From NCBI GenBank assembly GCA_002504905.1, contig DATY01000026.1:70553-127570 (forward strand): a stretch of 57,018 nucleotides of DNA, given 5' to 3'. The DNA is from Euryarchaeota archaeon UBA605 (GTDB lineage: Archaea > Thermoplasmatota > Poseidoniia > Poseidoniales > Thalassarchaeaceae). Position 1 is the first letter of the stretch; each line of letters starts with the position of its first letter. Made by a program: the position numbers and the translations under genes. This document shows, piece by piece, positions 1 through 8,752 of this stretch. The notes under the pieces were generated by a model. It saw only the letters and a program-made list of their open reading frames with translations, made no database searches and had not been told where the DNA came from.

Positions 1-87
1 GGACTATGGGACATATTTCTTCGAGAGTAGTCTACATACATAGTGAGGTAACCGGACAGGTCCGAAAATGTAATAAAAACTTAATTT
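1..87. other. window edge, no supported gene
   Basis: This stretch lies downstream of the ABC-F gene that ends at 88. No reading frame here has a start and enough length to support a gene. A short minus-strand frame could begin near 41 and run off the window edge, but there are too few codons to judge it. Confidence 0.4.
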
Positions 88-1743
88 TCAATTGTTTCTC
101 ATACTTTCTTTACGTTTAATGTATTCAGAATAATTACCCGGCCATACCCATAGACTACCATCTCCTGGAAGTTCCCAAATAGTATCACAGATCTTATCTA
201 AAAACCATCTATCGTGACTGACAGTAATTATTCCTCCATCATATTCTTGTAGAGCATATTCCAAAGCTTCTTTGGCATCTGTATCAAGATGATTTGTGGG
301 TTCATCCAGTAATAGCATATTATTTTCTTCGAGAAGGAGTTTTAGCATAGCAATTCTTGCTCTTTCTCCTCCACTTAATTTTTTCAATTTTGTATTTACC
401 ATATCGCTGGTAAATTGGAATTGGCCAAGCATTGCTCTGATATTTTTATATTCCATTCTAGGTTTTAATTGCTGGATTTGTTCTATCGGTGTTTTTTCAA
501 AATCAAGAGAACGATGATCTTGGTGGAAATAACCTATTTGTACACCTGGCCGCACATCTATTTGCCCTGAATTTAATTTTAACTCACCGATTATTGTTCT
601 TAGAATGCTAGTTTTTCCTGCACCATTTGGCCCTACAATTCCAATCTTTTGGCCACGTCGGACTCCCACATCGAGTCCATGAAGAATTGGTCTCTTCATT
701 CCATCAAAACTCAGATGGGCTTTATGGAAATCTAGTACCTCAAGACTAGATTTTTCTGTCGCTTGCAAAGAAAAGTTAAGCATTCTCCTCTGTCTTGGCT
801 TTATCGATTTCAGCCACTTTAACTCGCGCTCAGAGCGCATTATCATGAAATGTTTCTGAGATATTGATTTGTCATATTTGTTATTACTTTTCATAGACTT
901 CATAGCGCCCTTCAGCCTTTTCAATTCTTTCTGTGTCTTGTCAATTCTATCTTCCAAGGTTTGAAGAAATAATTCTTTTTGTTTGAGATAAGAGGTATAA
1001 TTACCGGGATAGCCTTTAGAGTGTGCATCCTGGATCTCAACAATATTATTGCATACTCTATCAAGGAAATATCTATCGTGACTTACTACCAATAATGCGC
1101 CTTGAAAACCTAAAAGAAAATTTTCTAGCCAGTCAAGTGTTTGTAAATCTAAATGATTTGTTGGCTCATCTAAAAATAATAAATCTATTTCTTTCAAACC
1201 AACCAATTGCCTTGCAAGTGCAACTTTAGCCTTTTCACCGCCAGAAAGAGATGATAATTTCGTTTCCATTGGGTGATGAGCTAAATCTAAAGCTTTCAAT
1301 ATCTCTTGAGCATGTCCTGCAACATCTCCTCCTCCTGAACGTGCCATCAAAGCCTGTAACTCTTGATATCTTTCCATAGTTGGTTGCCAATCGCCTTCGT
1401 AAAATGATGGGACTGCCATCTTCGCTTCAATGTCTGTGATTTCATCTACTAGTTCTTGGAATTGCCGTCCTCGTCGATTTAGTTCCGCACCTAAAGTGGC
1501 ATCTTCGTCCAAATCCCTGATCTGAGTTAGAAATGCTAAACGTAATCCGGGGGCAAAAGTAATGTCTCCCATATCTTGATCTTGATTTGAAATAGTTCTC
1601 AGTAGAGTAGTCTTACCCGCACCGTTATGGCCAACAACTCCTATCCTATCTCCCTCGTCAATTCGAAGGTTAACTCCTTCTAAAATAGTCAATGGACCAA
1701 AGGTTCGATGTATCTCATCTAGCCTTACCAGCTCTCGAACCAT
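88..1743 (-). CDS. ABC-F family ATPase
   Basis: Soluble protein of about 551 aa with two ABC ATPase domains and no membrane segments, the layout of ABC-F proteins, which bind the ribosome and act in translation. The first domain has Walker A GHNGAGKTT near residue 38, signature LSGGEKAKVALA and Walker B LLFLDEPTNHLD. The second has GPNGAGKTS, LSGGERARIAM and MLLLDEPTNHLD. The linker between them is long, basic and helical, as in the P-site tRNA interaction motif of the family. I chose the ATG at 1743; a GTG six codons upstream is possible. The ribosomal role is from family knowledge; the exact subfamily (EttA, Uup or other) is not resolved. Confidence 0.93.
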   Translation of the reverse strand: MVRELVRLDEIHRTFGPLTILEGVNLRIDEGDRIGVVGHNGAGKTTLLRTISNQDQDMGDITFAPGLRLAFLTQIRDLDEDATLGAELNRRGRQFQELVDEITDIEAKMAVPSFYEGDWQPTMERYQELQALMARSGGGDVAGHAQEILKALDLAHHPMETKLSSLSGGEKAKVALARQLVGLKEIDLLFLDEPTNHLDLQTLDWLENFLLGFQGALLVVSHDRYFLDRVCNNIVEIQDAHSKGYPGNYTSYLKQKELFLQTLEDRIDKTQKELKRLKGAMKSMKSNNKYDKSISQKHFMIMRSERELKWLKSIKPRQRRMLNFSLQATEKSSLEVLDFHKAHLSFDGMKRPILHGLDVGVRRGQKIGIVGPNGAGKTSILRTIIGELKLNSGQIDVRPGVQIGYFHQDHRSLDFEKTPIEQIQQLKPRMEYKNIRAMLGQFQFTSDMVNTKLKKLSGGERARIAMLKLLLEENNMLLLDEPTNHLDTDAKEALEYALQEYDGGIITVSHDRWFLDKICDTIWELPGDGSLWVWPGNYSEYIKRKESMRNN

Positions 1744-1854
1744 AACACTCCGGCATACCACCTATTCAAGTGTTCATCGGTATAAGAGTGTTAATCGGAT
1801 TCAAAGACACCTGCGGAGTGTAGGGTATCGGTTGGTCATGTTCAAATGGAATTA

Positions 1855-3102
1855 TCAATTCAAACTAGATTGGAGAGCAGTAATACGACTACCGTCTAAT
1901 CTCTCCCACTCAAAATTTCCATCTTCTGTCGATGGTCTGCCAAAGTGACCGCCGGCAGATGTAATGCTGTAATTGGGATCTCTTAATTTCAATTCTCGAA
2001 TGATGGTTGAAGGTCTAAAATCAAATACTGTTCTAATTTTCTGTTCTAATTCTTTGTCGGTAATTATACCGGTACCAAAACTATTGACATGTAAACTCAC
2101 AGGTTCCGAAACTCCGATTACATAAGCAACTTGAATTTCACATCTTGTTGCTAAACCCGAAGCCACAATATGTTTCGCAGCCCATCGAGAATAGTAAGCT
2201 GCAGAGCGATCTACTTTCGTTGGGTCTTTGCCACTAAATGCTCCGCCCCCGTGACGCCCCATTCCTCCGTAAGTATCAACGATGATTTTACGACCTGTGA
2301 TTCCTGCATCCGAATACGGACCCCCTGGATCTGCAAACCTTCCAGTCCCGTTAACTACAAGTCGATATCCGTTTCTTAACCAATGAGGAGGAATGGCATG
2401 CTCTACAACATGTTTACGAATTTCATCTGTGACAAACTGATGTTCTAATTCTTCATTTCCATCAAATCTATCTTTAAGTTTAGAATCATGTTGTGCTGCT
2501 ACTACAACTGTATGGACATGGCTCGGTTTGCCTGAATCATCATATTCTACAGTAACTTGACTTTTTCCATCAGGTCTAATCCATGCAATCTCATTGTTCT
2601 GAACAATCATATCCAACCTACGGCATATTCTTTGTGCTAATGCTGCTGGAAGAGGGAAATATCTTCCACTTAATTCGTCCTCAACTTCTGTTTCTGTGCA
2701 CGCATAGCCAAACATCATACCTTGATCACCAGCACCTACGTCATCATCGGAATTTCCGTCAACTCCCTGAGAAATATTTGGTGATTGGGTCGTAATATGT
2801 ACCTGAACCTCGCATAATTCTTGACTGGTTGCATCCATTCCAATTTCGTGAGACGTATAACCGATTTTTGCTGCAGTATCTCTGGCAATCTGTTCATAGT
2901 CAGGAGTTTGCCCAGATAGACTGACTTCTCCTGCTAGTATAATTACAGCCTTGTCTTCTTTACCTTTGACCATTGTTTCAACAGCTACTCTTGACATAGG
3001 ATCAATGGATAAGCATGAATCGACAATAGCATCAGAAATGGCGTCACACACTTTGTCAGGATGGCCTGCAGACACCGATTCAGAAGTAAACAGCGTAGCC
3101 AT
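1855..3102 (-). CDS. metK: S-adenosylmethionine synthetase, bacterial type
   Basis: Makes S-adenosylmethionine from methionine and ATP in the cytoplasm. The protein (about 415 aa) carries bacterial-type MetK motifs: the N-terminal FTSESVSAGHPDK, the central GAGDQGMMFGYA and the glycine-rich GGGAFSGKDPTKVDRSA. Most archaea use a distantly related archaeal-type enzyme, so a bacterial-type copy here suggests lateral acquisition. The start is uncertain. The ATG at 3102 gives the usual family N-terminus; an in-frame ATG at 3141 adds 13 residues, and a TATA-like box at 3161-3170 would put the transcript start close to it, so a leaderless longer form is possible. SpeD at 17257 and several methyltransferases in the window use its product. 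Confidence 0.95.
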   Translation of the reverse strand: MATLFTSESVSAGHPDKVCDAISDAIVDSCLSIDPMSRVAVETMVKGKEDKAVIILAGEVSLSGQTPDYEQIARDTAAKIGYTSHEIGMDATSQELCEVQVHITTQSPNISQGVDGNSDDDVGAGDQGMMFGYACTETEVEDELSGRYFPLPAALAQRICRRLDMIVQNNEIAWIRPDGKSQVTVEYDDSGKPSHVHTVVVAAQHDSKLKDRFDGNEELEHQFVTDEIRKHVVEHAIPPHWLRNGYRLVVNGTGRFADPGGPYSDAGITGRKIIVDTYGGMGRHGGGAFSGKDPTKVDRSAAYYSRWAAKHIVASGLATRCEIQVAYVIGVSEPVSLHVNSFGTGIITDKELEQKIRTVFDFRPSTIIRELKLRDPNYSITSAGGHFGRPSTEDGNFEWERLDGSRITALQSSLN

Positions 3103-3160
3103 AATATTGGAGGCGAACGTTTCTCCTTCATAGGATTTCATGAACTAACGGCTGAAATAG

Positions 3161-3170
3161 ATTTTATAGA
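3161..3170 (-). promoter_or_regulatory. TATA-like box upstream of metK
   Basis: On the minus strand the sequence reads TCTATAAAAT, close to an archaeal TATA box. Transcription would be expected about 25 bases downstream, near 3138-3142, which coincides with the upstream ATG of metK. Inferred from sequence only. Confidence 0.35.
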
Positions 3171-3247
3171 TGGTTGTGAAATATAGATTTGATTTTGTAT
3201 GAACATCTTATACGGAACATTGACATATAGGTTGCTTTCGCGAAATC

Positions 3248-4000
3248 ATGGCCAAAAAAAATGAAATTGATAACGAGCCCTTTGGTGGAGTTCAACCAAA
3301 CAAAGTTCCTGAACGCTCTGTTGAAGGAAAACCAACAATTTACACTTATGCAACATGTCCATTTTCATTGAAAGTTAAATCATTATTGAAATCAAGAAAT
3401 ATAGAATTCTCCAATGTTGAAGTTGATCCTATGAAAAAGACCGAGTTAAAATGGTCAGATTGGAAGAAAGTACCTGTTTTTGTAGACAGTGATGGGACAC
3501 ACGTAAACGATTCTAATGATATCTTACACTACATTGATGAGAGTCATGGCAATAAATTCCCAAGAGAGGGGGAAGATGCTGAACAAGATAGATGGATGAA
3601 TTTTTCTAATGACATTTTAGGTAAGAGCATTGTTGCTGTTATTTACAAGAATTATCGTACATCACTACATGCATTGGACTATGTAACTAAGGTAGATAAG
3701 TTTAGTTTGAAAGATAGGATTGTGAGTAAATGGTTAGGGGCTATTGTCATGGGAATGATTGGTAGAAGTCGTGCAAAAATGTTCGATGAACCTCCTCGAA
3801 CAAACTTACAAACTCAACTAGATTCTATGTCTTCTGGGATAGAAGGAGAATTCTTTGGTGGCAAGGGGCCTAATGGCGCTGATTTCGCTAACTATGGAAT
3901 ACTGAGATCTATGCAAGGACTGAATGGTTTTGACATTGTAGAGAAACATGATATAATTTGGCCATGGTATAATAGAATGCAAGTTCTATCAAATATATAA
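3248..4000 (+). CDS. GST-fold glutaredoxin-like protein (PTGES2-like)
   Basis: A 250-aa protein with an N-terminal glutaredoxin/thioredoxin-fold domain (about residues 29-100) and an all-helical C-terminal half, the layout of glutathione S-transferases. The order and spacing resemble the prostaglandin E synthase 2 group. The redox motif is TCPFS around Cys37, so the second cysteine of a CPFC motif is replaced by serine. The cis-proline strand KVPVFVDSDG and the downstream NDSNDILHYIDE fit the thiol-binding face. It is divergent from metK and ends 1 base before the convergent hflX stop. The substrate is unknown and the prostaglandin name should not be read as a function in an archaeon. Confidence 0.72.
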   Translation: MAKKNEIDNEPFGGVQPNKVPERSVEGKPTIYTYATCPFSLKVKSLLKSRNIEFSNVEVDPMKKTELKWSDWKKVPVFVDSDGTHVNDSNDILHYIDESHGNKFPREGEDAEQDRWMNFSNDILGKSIVAVIYKNYRTSLHALDYVTKVDKFSLKDRIVSKWLGAIVMGMIGRSRAKMFDEPPRTNLQTQLDSMSSGIEGEFFGGKGPNGADFANYGILRSMQGLNGFDIVEKHDIIWPWYNRMQVLSNI

Positions 4001-4001
4001 T

Positions 4002-5366
4002 TCAGCTATTTATTTCAATTTGTACTGGATGATCTTTGGTTATTCTAGCCATATTTGCTTTACCCATCCAACCTGATATCTGAGTATTTTCTGAATTAAC
4101 CTGTACATCAATTACCAGCGCTTCACGATGAACTCTGGCAATTAGTTCAACTAATTCCAAATCCCCTTCTTTCTGAGGGGGATTTACACTAATTATTACA
4201 GGAGGGCCATGTAAAACTGTCATTATTCCCGATCTTAATTCATCTATCCCTTGTCCACTTATGGCACTAACAGCTACAGATTCAAAAGGACTGTAATAAT
4301 GTACTATTTCCTTTGCTTCCAGAATTTCTTGATCCGTACAAAGATCTATTTTTGTTAGAACTACGATTGTATTGTGACTATTTCCATCATCAATCCTTCC
4401 GAAAAGTTCTCTGCGAGAAGTTGCAAGTTTACGACGAATCTCATCTGGTTCATCGGAAGCATCCACTAATAATAACAACATATCACAAGACAGTGATTCC
4501 TGTAGAGTAGCTGAAAATGAATCCAATAATTCTGCAGGTATATTATCAATAAATCCAATTGTATCTACCATCAATATTCTGGGTTGATTTGCCATTCTTC
4601 CAACGGTTGTTTCTAGTGTCGAAAATAATTGATTTTTGATTAATACTGGTTTTCCTGAAAGGGCTGAAAATAAACTGGATTTTCCCACATTTGTATAGCC
4701 TGCCAATCCGACTGTCAAAGCACCTGATTTCGACCTTTGTCTTCTTCTTTCGGAAAGAGAGGAGTCCATCTTCTTCAATTTTCGCCTTAGTTTGGCAATT
4801 TCATGCCCTACAGCCTTCATTATGTTGCTCCAACCGGTCTGTCCACCGGCTCCAAAACCCAAGCGTTCTCCAGTATGCTCACGATGAATCAATTCTCTAA
4901 GAACTGAACGATCGGCTAACAGTCTGGCGATACGAACTTGTACTCTAGCCTCAACTGAAGATGCATGAATTGTAAACAATTCTAGTAATAATCTCACTCT
5001 ATCCCAAGTTTCAATTGAGGTTAAATCGTTAATATTAACTAGCTGACTAGGCTTAAGATTACTATGTATCAAAATAAGGTCAACTTTCTCCCAAATATGT
5101 CCTTTTCCTGACATAGTTAGTTCTTCAGAGATCTCTTGTAATTTACCAGTCCCAAAATATGTTCTGGAGTTTGGTTTACCTTTTTGCAATATAATGTCTA
5201 CAATTTCTATACCCATTGTTTGGGCTAAAGATGACATTTCTTTGGTATTTTTTTCTCTAGTAAGTATTATCGCTTTACGTCCAAAATGAGTACTTTGGGA
5301 TTCCGAAGAATTGACTCCCCCCATGCCCGCTAACAAGGGAACATCCGGAACTGGGTCGCCACTCAC
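4002..5366 (-). CDS. hflX: GTPase HflX
   Basis: Ribosome-associated GTPase of the HflX family, which in bacteria splits stalled or hibernating ribosomes. The N-terminal about 200 residues form the HflX-specific domain, including the glycine-rich GERLGFGAGGQTGW stretch and a basic coiled-coil. The G domain then shows G1 GYTNVGKSS, G2 TTVGR, G3 VDTIGFIDNIP, G4 LTKID and G5 SAISGQG. At 454 aa it is of normal length. The most upstream start is GTG at 5366; an ATG 14 codons inside is an alternative because the first residues are not conserved. It is divergent from pcc1 with a 44-base gap, so both translation-related genes probably share a promoter region. Confidence 0.93.
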   Translation of the reverse strand: MSGDPVPDVPLLAGMGGVNSSESQSTHFGRKAIILTREKNTKEMSSLAQTMGIEIVDIILQKGKPNSRTYFGTGKLQEISEELTMSGKGHIWEKVDLILIHSNLKPSQLVNINDLTSIETWDRVRLLLELFTIHASSVEARVQVRIARLLADRSVLRELIHREHTGERLGFGAGGQTGWSNIMKAVGHEIAKLRRKLKKMDSSLSERRRQRSKSGALTVGLAGYTNVGKSSLFSALSGKPVLIKNQLFSTLETTVGRMANQPRILMVDTIGFIDNIPAELLDSFSATLQESLSCDMLLLLVDASDEPDEIRRKLATSRRELFGRIDDGNSHNTIVVLTKIDLCTDQEILEAKEIVHYYSPFESVAVSAISGQGIDELRSGIMTVLHGPPVIISVNPPQKEGDLELVELIARVHREALVIDVQVNSENTQISGWMGKANMARITKDHPVQIEINS

Positions 5367-5410
5367 AAAGAACGGGAGACAAGAGGAAAGATATGCCTTA
5401 GGGTCTTGCG

Positions 5411-5656
5411 ATGTCCATGGAGAGTGTTTCTACGACTCTTGAGATGAATGGTTCTCGTAGCCATGTTGAAGCCCTATTGGCCGGAATTTCAGCCGATGAT
5501 CCAGATACATTCGATGCAGAGATTATACAAAGTAAAGATGATTTTCAATTAAAAATTGTTGTTTCAGGAGAAAATTTAGCTACAGTTCGAAGTACTGTGG
5601 ATGATTTATTGGCATGCTTAGGTGCAATAGAATCTACACTAAACTCACTTAAATAA
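5411..5656 (+). CDS. pcc1: KEOPS complex subunit Pcc1
   Basis: A small protein of 81 aa matching the CTAG/Pcc1 family. Pcc1 dimerises and holds the KEOPS complex together, which makes the N6-threonylcarbamoyl adenosine modification of tRNAs reading ANN codons. The C-terminal part, with TVDDLLACLGAIESTL, is the typical Pcc1 helix, preceded by two beta-strands. The size is standard. Two possible ATG starts lie two codons apart (5411 and 5417). No other KEOPS gene is in the window. Divergent from hflX. Confidence 0.85.
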   Translation: MSMESVSTTLEMNGSRSHVEALLAGISADDPDTFDAEIIQSKDDFQLKIVVSGENLATVRSTVDDLLACLGAIESTLNSLK

Positions 5657-5749
5657 TTGTGACTTGAAGATATTGTGGATTAAAAATTCATCTTTTTTGG
5701 TAAATTGGTTGTTCGGACGGTTGAAGTGATATGTTAGATTCGCAATACT

Positions 5750-6685
5750 GTGACGACCCTTCCTCATGATAGGTCCGGACTATTGATTGACGGTAAAGTT
5801 CCTAGTGAAATCTTTTCTCAGTCAATGGATCGCTGGATTGAAACTATGCTAGCAGATGATGTTAGTGAAGAAGGGAGGGGAAATAATTTCGTAAAGGCCA
5901 AACTGATGGCAAAGGAAAAGGGAGTAATTTGTGGACAAATTGTAATTAGTAGAATGTTAGACAAACATGCTCCAAATTGCTCTTATGATTGGAAAATTAA
6001 TGAGGGTGAACTAGTAAAAGAGAATGAGTATATTTTACAAATTTCTGGAATCTCATCTGAAATTTTGAAAGTAGAAAGAGTGATGCTAAATTTATTGGGA
6101 AGGCTGTCAGGAATTTCTACTACCACATCTGAGTGGGTATCTGAATCCAATGATATTCAATTAGCCTGCACGAGAAAAACTGAATGGGGAATTTTAGATA
6201 AATGGGCTGTTCATGTTGGGGGGGGGTTAACTCATAGACTATTTCGTTCAGATGCATTAATGTTGAAAGAAAATGATTTTGCATCAGCAATAGAGAGCGG
6301 TGAAGATATAAACGATGCTATTAAAAAATTAATTTTAGAGATAGATCTGGAGAAAAACTCAAAATTTACTGTTATAGAAGTTCAAAATATCAATGAAGCT
6401 ATATTAGCAGCTGAAACTTGGTCTGAAAAACAGAGGAAAAATTCTACAACTGATTCTGTAGTATTGTTACTTGATAATATGGGCCCCATGAATGCTGAGA
6501 TTGTAGTTACGGAATTAGAAAAACTAGATTTGAGGAAATGGTGTATATTGGAAGGTTCGGGCGGAATCACAAAAGATAGTATTTCTGAATGGTCATCTAG
6601 TGGCGTAGATCTAATATCAACATCAGCGATGAATAGGGGAATAAAACCTATAGACATCTCACTAATAATTGAAGGAGGAAAATAA
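5750..6685 (+). CDS. nadC: Nicotinate-nucleotide pyrophosphorylase (carboxylating)
   Basis: Quinolinate phosphoribosyltransferase, the step of NAD synthesis that joins quinolinate to PRPP and releases CO2. The product is 311 aa. The LKVERVMLNLLGRLSGIST helix near residue 107, the CTRKT motif near 140, GGGLTHR near 157 and LMLKEND near 171 supply the phosphate- and quinolinate-binding basic residues of the family. The C-terminal beta/alpha barrel ends with the EGSGGI and STSAMNRG stretches. The start is GTG at 5750. A run of nine G at 6218-6226 encodes the conserved triple glycine. The next gene starts one base after the stop and has a clear Shine-Dalgarno inside nadC, so the two are probably cotranscribed. 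Confidence 0.93.
   Translation: MTTLPHDRSGLLIDGKVPSEIFSQSMDRWIETMLADDVSEEGRGNNFVKAKLMAKEKGVICGQIVISRMLDKHAPNCSYDWKINEGELVKENEYILQISGISSEILKVERVMLNLLGRLSGISTTTSEWVSESNDIQLACTRKTEWGILDKWAVHVGGGLTHRLFRSDALMLKENDFASAIESGEDINDAIKKLILEIDLEKNSKFTVIEVQNINEAILAAETWSEKQRKNSTTDSVVLLLDNMGPMNAEIVVTELEKLDLRKWCILEGSGGITKDSISEWSSSGVDLISTSAMNRGIKPIDISLIIEGGK
6674..6678 (+). promoter_or_regulatory. Shine-Dalgarno fixing the start at 6687
   Basis: GGAGG lies 8 bases before the ATG at 6687, within the last codons of nadC. It selects this ATG over the in-frame TTG at 6669 and suggests translational coupling. Confidence 0.7.
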
Positions 6686-6686
6686 G

Positions 6687-7469
6687 ATGGCGGAAATTCC
6701 AGAAAGCCACCCTAGAAGGAAATCTTTGATTTCTAGAAAAACAATTGTTGAGGCGACAAAGAAAGGTTTACTGGCGGACTCTGCGATGATAGCACATGGA
6801 AGAGGTGAAGCCTTTGATTATCTTCTGGGAGAAGAAACTAGTGAAATTGCAAAACTATCGATAAAAGAATCTGCTGCTAGATTAATTTTAGCAAAGAGGC
6901 CTGTGATTTCTGTAAATGGAAATACCGCAGTATTAGCTGGAAAGGCTCTAATTCGGGTTGCTGCTGTTTTACAATGCCCTATTGAAATAAATATCTATTA
7001 TAGAACTGAAGAAAGAATAAAGTTACTTTATGATTTTTTAGAATTACAGAGATTAAATGTTTCAAAAGAAAGAAATCCAGACAAATGGAAAGGAAATTGG
7101 GAGGTCGCTGTAATGTCGGTTAAGATTCTTGGGAGAGAAGAGGATGGGCGAATTAACGGATTAGAAGGGCCTAGGGCAATATGTTCTGCTGAAGGTATTG
7201 AGAAAGCAGATGTGATTCTTGTTCCTCTTGAAGATGGCGATAGGTGTGAGGTATTAGTTTCCTTAGGAAAAGATGTATTGGTTGTTGATCTAAATCCACT
7301 TTCTAGAAGTGCTAGGATGGCTACAGTAACTATAGTTGATGAGGTGTCCAGAATGGCAGATTTATTGTTAGAATATGTTATTTCAGATACATCAAATATT
7401 ACTGAGTGGAATAACAATTCAGCCCTTAATGAGTCTTTGAAAATTATTTCTAATATCTCCAATGAATAA
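6687..7469 (+). CDS. 4-phosphopantoate--beta-alanine ligase (archaeal)
   Basis: Archaeal phosphopantothenate synthetase (COG1701 family), which joins 4-phosphopantoate to beta-alanine using ATP, an archaeal step of coenzyme A synthesis. The protein begins MAEIPESHPRRKSL, the usual start of the family. It then has AHGRGEAFDYLLGE, the PVISVNGNTAVL strand-loop, and VDLNPLSRSARMA near residue 210, all characteristic. Length is 260 aa. The partner pantoate kinase is not in the window. It follows nadC by one base and meets the convergent dehydrogenase stop with no gap. Confidence 0.9.
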   Translation: MAEIPESHPRRKSLISRKTIVEATKKGLLADSAMIAHGRGEAFDYLLGEETSEIAKLSIKESAARLILAKRPVISVNGNTAVLAGKALIRVAAVLQCPIEINIYYRTEERIKLLYDFLELQRLNVSKERNPDKWKGNWEVAVMSVKILGREEDGRINGLEGPRAICSAEGIEKADVILVPLEDGDRCEVLVSLGKDVLVVDLNPLSRSARMATVTIVDEVSRMADLLLEYVISDTSNITEWNNNSALNESLKIISNISNE

Positions 7470-8654
7470 TCAGAATACTTCTTTCAATAGTTTTTCACAG
7501 CGTTCAGCAATCGCTTTACCAACGTCGCTAGTGGATGCATCTCCTCCTAAATCGTATGTTACACAGCCTCCTTCAGCAAAATGTTCCTCCATTGCCTGCA
7601 TTAGTATGTCAGCACATTTGTCTAAATCTGTATCATTTTTTCGAAAACCAAGAGCTTCAAACATCATTTGTAATGATGAAAGAGTAGCCATAGGATTTAC
7701 GGTATTATTACCTGCATGTTTGGGAGAAGATCCATGAACTGGTTCGAATAACATATGTTTCGGTCCAAGATTTGCGCTTCCTGCCATGCCCATTCCTCCT
7801 TGGAGAACCGATGCTAAATCTGTAGCAATATCGCCGAACATATTTGGTAGAACTACGACATCCAATGATTCCGGATCTCTCATTAACCACATAGTAAAGG
7901 CATCAATATACGCTTCATTAATCTCAATTTCAGGATACTTCTCCTCTGCTATTTCATGAAATATTTTCCTAAACAGTTGGCAACCACGTGTGACATTAGA
8001 TTTGTCAACACAGGTAACTTTCTGTGTTTTTCCAAGCTTCTTCTGACGATGTTGTGCAAGATCAAATGCAAATTTAATTACGCGCTCGGTTCCTATTCTT
8101 GAAATTGGTCTCGTATCCCAAGCCACTTCCCCATCTAATCCAGGAAACTTTTCTATGACCATCGGATCATCTTTCTCACCTATTGCCTTCTGAGACATAC
8201 GTCTCAATAACGAATGATATAATCCTTCTGTATTCTCACGAACCATTACCATATCTACAAGATTAGGATCCCAGATATCTTTGTGAATACCGTGTACTTT
8301 ATGCTTCACTCCTTGAAACAATTTGACTGGTCGAACATTAGCATATAGGTTCAATCCAGAACGAAGGCCAAGAATTACTTGACCTCCTGCAAGGTCTCCA
8401 TTTGGAAGGCGTGCACCTGGCCAACCGATAGCACCGAGAAGAATTGCGTCTGAATTATCTCTACAATGTTCAAATGATCCCTCTGGCCATTCTTTACCTG
8501 TTTCAAGATAATACTCTCCTCCGCAAGGAATTTCTGTAATATTAAACGAAATTGGGCTATTTTTTTCAAATACTGAAAGTACCCGCATGGCCTCTATCAT
8601 CACTTCCTTACCTGTTCCATCCCCCGGCAGTACGGTCAGTCGATACTCAGTCAT
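7470..8654 (-). CDS. Isocitrate/isopropylmalate dehydrogenase family protein
   Basis: NAD(P)-dependent beta-decarboxylating dehydrogenase of the isocitrate/isopropylmalate family (394 aa from the chosen ATG). Visible motifs are the N-terminal LTVLPGDGTGKEV, the substrate arginines in GLRSGLNLYANVRP, VRENTEGLYHS, a lysine in the DKSN stretch, the metal-binding aspartates around YIDAF and MFGDIATDLAS, and the cofactor loop EPVHGSSPKHAG. Isopropylmalate, tartrate and related substrates all remain possible: no leucine or lysine pathway gene is adjacent. A longer form starting at 8717 would add 21 residues with no family match; the ATG at 8654 gives the normal N-terminus. Confidence 0.85.
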   Translation of the reverse strand: MTEYRLTVLPGDGTGKEVMIEAMRVLSVFEKNSPISFNITEIPCGGEYYLETGKEWPEGSFEHCRDNSDAILLGAIGWPGARLPNGDLAGGQVILGLRSGLNLYANVRPVKLFQGVKHKVHGIHKDIWDPNLVDMVMVRENTEGLYHSLLRRMSQKAIGEKDDPMVIEKFPGLDGEVAWDTRPISRIGTERVIKFAFDLAQHRQKKLGKTQKVTCVDKSNVTRGCQLFRKIFHEIAEEKYPEIEINEAYIDAFTMWLMRDPESLDVVVLPNMFGDIATDLASVLQGGMGMAGSANLGPKHMLFEPVHGSSPKHAGNNTVNPMATLSSLQMMFEALGFRKNDTDLDKCADILMQAMEEHFAEGGCVTYDLGGDASTSDVGKAIAERCEKLLKEVF

Positions 8655-8752
8655 GATGCGTGGCAGATGCTTTTCCTTCATCAATCCAACTATTCGACAA
8701 TTGACAATTGTAGACACGATACTTGATAGAGGTCCACTACAAATCAGACGAT

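Noticed and set aside
7028..7462. 144-aa minus-strand frame
   Set aside because: It is fully inside the phosphopantoate ligase gene, which has clear family motifs on the plus strand.
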